From positions 1 through 7,436 of the forward strand of contig VBJP01000082.1 in assembly GCA_005880165.1 (NCBI GenBank): a stretch of 7,436 nucleotides of DNA, written 5' to 3'. Source of the DNA: Chloroflexota bacterium (GTDB lineage: Bacteria; Chloroflexota; Limnocylindria; QHBO01). The position numbers were made by a program, and so were the translations under genes. Below the pieces are notes generated by a model. It saw only the letters and a list, made by a program, of their open reading frames with translations. It was not told the DNA's origin and searched no databases. Shown piece by piece: positions 4,801 through 7,436 of this stretch. Position 1 is the first letter of the stretch. Each line of letters starts with the position of its first letter.

Positions 4801-6339
4801 GTGCGCAAAGACAGTCCGCGCCGGCCCTTCAAGCGCGTCCTTATCGCGAACCGCGGCGAGATCGCCGTCCGCATTGCGCGGACCCTGCGCGAGATGGACA
4901 TCGAAAGTGTCGCGGTCTTCTCCGACGCTGACAGCAATGCGGTGCACGGGCAGGCGGCCGACCTTGCGGCGCCCATCGGCCCGGCAGCCGCGTCCGCCTC
5001 GTACCTCAACGTCTCGGCGCTGATCGCAGCAGCCAAACGCACCGGTGCGCAGGCAGTCCATCCCGGATATGGCTTTCTCTCCGAGAGTGCCGTCTTTGCG
5101 CGCGCCGTCGAGGAGGCAGGACTCACGTGGATCGGCCCATCGCCAGGCACCCAGGAGCTGCTCGGCAACAAGCTGGCGGCCCGGCGCGCGGTTGCCGCGG
5201 CGGAGGTGCCGATCGTGCCGGGTCTCATGGTTGCGGTCGACGCGGACGACCTGCCGGGTCCTGCGGCGGTTGACTACCCCGCCATGCTCAAGGCCGCGGC
5301 CGGAGGCGGCGGCCGGGGAATGCGGCGGGTTGACGCACCGGAGCAGCTGGCGGCGGCACTGGCCGGGGCACGGCGTGAGGCTGCGGCGGCCTTTGGCGAC
5401 CCGACCATCTACCTGGAGCGACTCATCGAGCCGGCCCGGCACGTGGAGGTCCAGCTGCTCGGCGACCGCCACGGCAATCTCGTGTGCCTGGGAGAGCGGG
5501 ACTGCAGCATCCAGCGTCGCCACCAGAAGCTCATCGAGGAGAGCCCCTCCCCTGGCGTCACGCCGGCGATTCGCGAAGAGCTCTATGCGTCGGCGCGACG
5601 CGTTGCGGGAACGGTCGACTTCCAAAGCGCGGCCACCGTCGAGTTCCTCCTGGACGCGGACGGCAGTCACTACTTCCTGGAGATGAACACACGGCTCCAG
5701 GTGGAGCACGGGGTCACGGAGCTGGTCACCGGCCTGGACCTGGTCGCGTGGCAGATCCTGGTGGCGGCGGGGGAGCCGCTGTCGGCGGCAGTCCTCGAGG
5801 CGAACCCTCGCGGACATGCCATCGAGGTTCGCGTCTACGCCGAGGATCCATACGCCGGCTTTCACCCGGTCGCCGGGACGGTCACGACCTGGCGACTCCC
5901 CTCGGGTCCCGGCGTCCGCGTGGACGAAGCGGTCCGACCCGGTGTCCCGCTCACCCCCGAGTACGACCCGCTGCTGGCCAAGGTCATGACCCAGGCCCCT
6001 GACCGACCGGCGGCAGTGGCGCGTCTTCGCCGCGCGCTGGACGAGATGCTGGTCGGTGGCCTGCAGACGGACCTCGGGTTCCATCGCTGGCTGGTGGACC
6101 ATCCCGGCTTCGCGTCCGGGGCCTACGACACGGGCTTCGTCGCCAGCCACTGGGGTCACGGCCCGGAGCTGACCGCGGAGGAGGCGGCCCTCGCAGCGCT
6201 GGCCGCGCAGCAGGCGCGGCTGAGCGACGAGGCCTCTAATGGACCGATGCCGCGGCGCTCCGCGGGAGCGGCCGGATCGACCCGTCCAGGCGAATCCGCG
6301 TGGGCCCGGCTCGCGCGGGAGGAGGGTCTGCGGCGATGA
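4801..6339 (+). CDS. accC: Biotin carboxylase subunit of acyl-CoA carboxylase (alpha chain N-terminal part)
   Basis: This 512 aa ATP-grasp enzyme carboxylates biotin on its carrier protein using ATP and bicarbonate. Domains: N-terminal Rossmann-like domain from KRVLIANRGEIAVRIAR (11-27) with HPGYGFLSE (87-95); ATP-grasp with the glycine loop MLKAAAGGGGRGM (162-174, Lys164), CSIQRRHQKLIEESPSP (235-251) and EMNTRLQVEH (294-303, including Glu294, Asn296, Arg298 and Glu302); and the C-terminal biotin carboxylase domain (GHAIEVRVYAEDP 338-350, YDPLLAK 388-394). Residue 304 is Gly where almost all relatives have Pro (HPVTE). After about residue 455 comes an Ala/Arg-rich tail like the linker of single-chain alpha subunits, but the biotin-carrier domain is absent and is encoded by the next gene. 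Start GTG at 4801 has no Shine-Dalgarno and lies 12 bases past pccB, suggesting reinitiation. Its stop overlaps the next start as ATGA. Confidence 0.95.
   Translation: MRKDSPRRPFKRVLIANRGEIAVRIARTLREMDIESVAVFSDADSNAVHGQAADLAAPIGPAAASASYLNVSALIAAAKRTGAQAVHPGYGFLSESAVFARAVEEAGLTWIGPSPGTQELLGNKLAARRAVAAAEVPIVPGLMVAVDADDLPGPAAVDYPAMLKAAAGGGGRGMRRVDAPEQLAAALAGARREAAAAFGDPTIYLERLIEPARHVEVQLLGDRHGNLVCLGERDCSIQRRHQKLIEESPSPGVTPAIREELYASARRVAGTVDFQSAATVEFLLDADGSHYFLEMNTRLQVEHGVTELVTGLDLVAWQILVAAGEPLSAAVLEANPRGHAIEVRVYAEDPYAGFHPVAGTVTTWRLPSGPGVRVDEAVRPGVPLTPEYDPLLAKVMTQAPDRPAAVARLRRALDEMLVGGLQTDLGFHRWLVDHPGFASGAYDTGFVASHWGHGPELTAEEAALAALAAQQARLSDEASNGPMPRRSAGAAGSTRPGESAWARLAREEGLRR
6317..6326 (+). promoter_or_regulatory. 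Strong ribosome binding site for the biotin-carrier gene
   Basis: GGGAGGAGGG inside the end of accC stands 9 bases before ATG at 6336. It selects this start over the in-frame ATG at 6300 and indicates independent, efficient initiation of the carrier in addition to coupling by the ATGA overlap. Confidence 0.7.
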
Positions 6340-6821
6340 CCGGCCCCGGAGCCGGATACCGGACGCGAGTGGGTGGGGCTGACGGCGTGGAGACGGAGCC
6401 CACCTCGGACTGGACGTTCGCCTGGGTCGACCGGGTGGCCGGCGTGGCTCGCCTGCGGACCGGCAATCGCGCCGTGAGCGTCGTGGTGGAGGGGAGCGGC
6501 TCGGAATGGTTCGTGACCCTCCGGGGCCGGCGCATCGCGGTCTCGGTCCTCAGCCGACGCGAGCAGCTGCTGGCGAAGGCGGCGCTCGGATCACGCTCTG
6601 GCACCGGCCCGGTCGAGGTGACGGCCACGCTGCCGGGCCTCATCGTCGCGGTCGAGACGACGGAGGGAAGCGACGTGGCGGCCGGCGATCCGTTGCTGAC
6701 CATCGAGGCGATGAAGATGCAGAACGAGGTTCGGGCCCCTCGTGCCGGGCGCGTTGCGGCGATCGCCGTGGCAGCGGGCCAAACCGTCGGGACCGGCCAG
6801 CTGCTCCTTCGGCTGGAGTAG
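6336..6821 (+). CDS. Biotin carboxyl carrier protein with BT-like N-terminal part (alpha chain C-terminal part)
   Basis: This 161 aa protein carries the biotin that shuttles between the biotin carboxylase and carboxyltransferase. The C-terminal biotinyl domain spans about residues 93-161. It has the biotinylation motif EAMKM (124-128) with Lys127 as the acceptor, the TLPGLIVAV entry strand and the RAPRAGRVAAI partner strand that follow the lipoyl/biotinyl hammerhead fold. Residues 25-80 (WTFAWVDRVAG...VVVEGSGSEWFVTLRGRRIAVSVL) look like the end of the beta-barrel linker that holds alpha and beta chains together in propionyl-CoA carboxylases. Together with accC (512 + 161 = 673 aa) it equals one typical alpha chain of about 660 aa, divided at the ATGA overlap. 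The start at 6336 is set by a strong Shine-Dalgarno. Its stop is 57 bases before the mutase gene, with a hairpin between. Confidence 0.92.
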   Translation: MTGPGAGYRTRVGGADGVETEPTSDWTFAWVDRVAGVARLRTGNRAVSVVVEGSGSEWFVTLRGRRIAVSVLSRREQLLAKAALGSRSGTGPVEVTATLPGLIVAVETTEGSDVAAGDPLLTIEAMKMQNEVRAPRAGRVAAIAVAAGQTVGTGQLLLRLE

Positions 6822-6833
6822 CCGCAAGCGGAA

Positions 6834-6855
6834 GGTGCCGCCGGGAGGCGGCGCC
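6834..6855 (+). terminator. GC-rich hairpin between the carrier gene and the mutase gene (terminator-like, no T-run)
   Basis: GGTGCCGCC (6834-6842) pairs with GGCGGCGCC (6847-6855) through nine pairs, one of them G-U. The loop GGGA is a GNRA-type tetraloop. No T-tract follows, so it is not a classic intrinsic terminator. It could stop or pause RNA polymerase, or protect the 3' end of the carboxylase mRNA. A separate promoter for the mutase follows at once, which favours termination. Confidence 0.45.
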
Positions 6856-6863
6856 GCCATCGG

Positions 6864-6869
6864 TACAAT
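6864..6869 (+). promoter_or_regulatory. -10 box (TACAAT) of a probable leaderless promoter
   Basis: TACAAT (5 of 6 to consensus) ends 9 bases before ATG at 6879 in otherwise very GC-rich sequence, and no Shine-Dalgarno lies between. The geometry equals that at 125-130 and 832-837. The -35 region would fall inside the hairpin, and no consensus is visible there. Confidence 0.45.
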
Positions 6870-6878
6870 CGCCGCCTG

Positions 6879-7436
6879 ATGAGCGCACCCGAGGAGGCTC
6901 CGGCACCGCGCCACGAGCGCACCACTTCGGGGATCGACATCGCTGACGTCTACGGGCCACAACCCGCGGTCGACCCTGAACGGCTCGGCGACCCAGGGCA
7001 GTTCCCCTTCACGCGGGGCGTGCAGCGCACCGGCTACCGGGGCCGATCGTGGACCATGCGCCAATACGCCGGCTTCGGCTCGGCCGAGGAGACCAACACG
7101 CGGTTCCGCTACCTCCTCGCATCAGGGCAGACGGGGCTCTCGGTCGCCTTCGACCTGCCTACCCAGATGGGGTACGACTCCGACGATACGATGGTGGTTG
7201 GCGAGGTCGGGCGCGTCGGCGTGCCGATCGACAGCCTGGCCGACATGGAGCTGCTTTTCGAGGGGATCCCTCTCGATCGGGTCAGCAGCTCGATGACCAT
7301 CAACGCCACCGCGGCCATCCTGCTGGCGCTCTACGAGACCGTTGGACGCCGGCAGGGGACGGACCCGGCAACGCTGCGGGGCACGGTCCAGAACGACATC
7401 CTTAAGGAGTACATCGCGCGCGGGACCTACATCTTT
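6879..7436 (+). CDS. Methylmalonyl-CoA mutase family, large subunit (N-terminal 186 aa, cut by window edge)
   Basis: The frame is open to the window end. The protein belongs to the B12-dependent acyl-CoA mutases, which rearrange carbon skeletons by a radical mechanism (methylmalonyl-CoA to succinyl-CoA). The visible part is the start of the TIM-barrel substrate domain: TRGVQRTGYRGRSWTMRQYAGFG (45-67), GQTGLSVAFDLPTQMGYDSD (83-102), VSSSMTINATAAILLALY (135-152) and QNDILKEYIARGTYIF (171-186). FDLPTQ marks the subtype found in archaeal-style and isobutyryl-type mutases, often with the B12 domain on a separate protein, rather than FDLATH of MutB. Tyr53 aligns with Tyr89 of Propionibacterium mutase, a methylmalonyl-type feature. 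The second discriminating residue, Arg207 there, falls just past the window edge. ATG at 6879 follows a TACAAT box by 9 bases. The position after the carboxylase genes supports use of methylmalonyl-CoA. Other mutase specificities are not excluded. Confidence 0.9.
   Translation, partial: MSAPEEAPAPRHERTTSGIDIADVYGPQPAVDPERLGDPGQFPFTRGVQRTGYRGRSWTMRQYAGFGSAEETNTRFRYLLASGQTGLSVAFDLPTQMGYDSDDTMVVGEVGRVGVPIDSLADMELLFEGIPLDRVSSSMTINATAAILLALYETVGRRQGTDPATLRGTVQNDILKEYIARGTYIF

Noticed and set aside
4711..6159. 482 aa minus-strand frame antisense to accC
   Set aside because: accC is certain on the plus strand; the antisense translation is Arg/Gly-rich with no recognisable motif.
1..7436. CRISPR arrays, insertion sequences, integrase or toxin-antitoxin genes
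   Set aside because: No regularly spaced direct repeats, terminal inverted repeats, transposase motifs or toxin-like small genes were found; the tRNA 3' end has no visible repeated attachment site downstream.

Overview
The window is GC-rich bacterial DNA and almost entirely coding, with codon third positions strongly biased to G/C in every real gene. The gene content (parAB, a three-polypeptide acyl-CoA carboxylase, a B12-type acyl-CoA mutase of the 'LPTQ' subtype, and a cytochrome-oxidase-IV-like membrane protein) together with UUG starts and probable leaderless mRNAs suggests a Chloroflexota or Actinobacteria-like lineage. This placement is inference; no rRNA or other marker fixes it.

Left part (1-1208): a truncated small membrane protein on the minus strand, an unrecognised 193-211 aa minus-strand protein, and a divergent 120 aa plus-strand protein of unknown function. 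Middle (1240-2983): a parA-parB partition pair on the minus strand, parA first, overlapping parB by 8 bases. ParA looks standard. ParB has the normal CTP-binding core and helix-turn-helix but unusual ends. The 170-base gap upstream of parA holds a perfect DnaA box, a 10+10-base inverted repeat and -10 elements facing both ways.

Right part (3142-7436, plus strand): a CAU-anticodon tRNA lies directly upstream of pccB (carboxyltransferase). It is followed by accC (biotin carboxylase) and a small biotin-carrier gene that together equal one normal alpha chain cut in two, then a GC-rich hairpin, and then the start of a methylmalonyl-CoA-mutase-family large subunit that continues beyond the window. 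The carboxyltransferase carries Asp at the position that favours propionyl-CoA in Streptomyces PccB. The set therefore reads as propionyl-CoA -> methylmalonyl-CoA -> succinyl-CoA; an epimerase and a B12-binding subunit are not seen here.

Translation signals fall into two classes. Three genes have a TANNNT -10 box only 8-9 bases before ATG and no Shine-Dalgarno, which predicts leaderless mRNAs. parA, parB, pccB and the carrier gene have Shine-Dalgarno sequences, and three of those four start with UUG. Nothing here is clearly a new system. The most interesting items are the tRNA/pccB leader arrangement with its operator-like palindrome, the repeated leaderless signature, and the atypical ParB.
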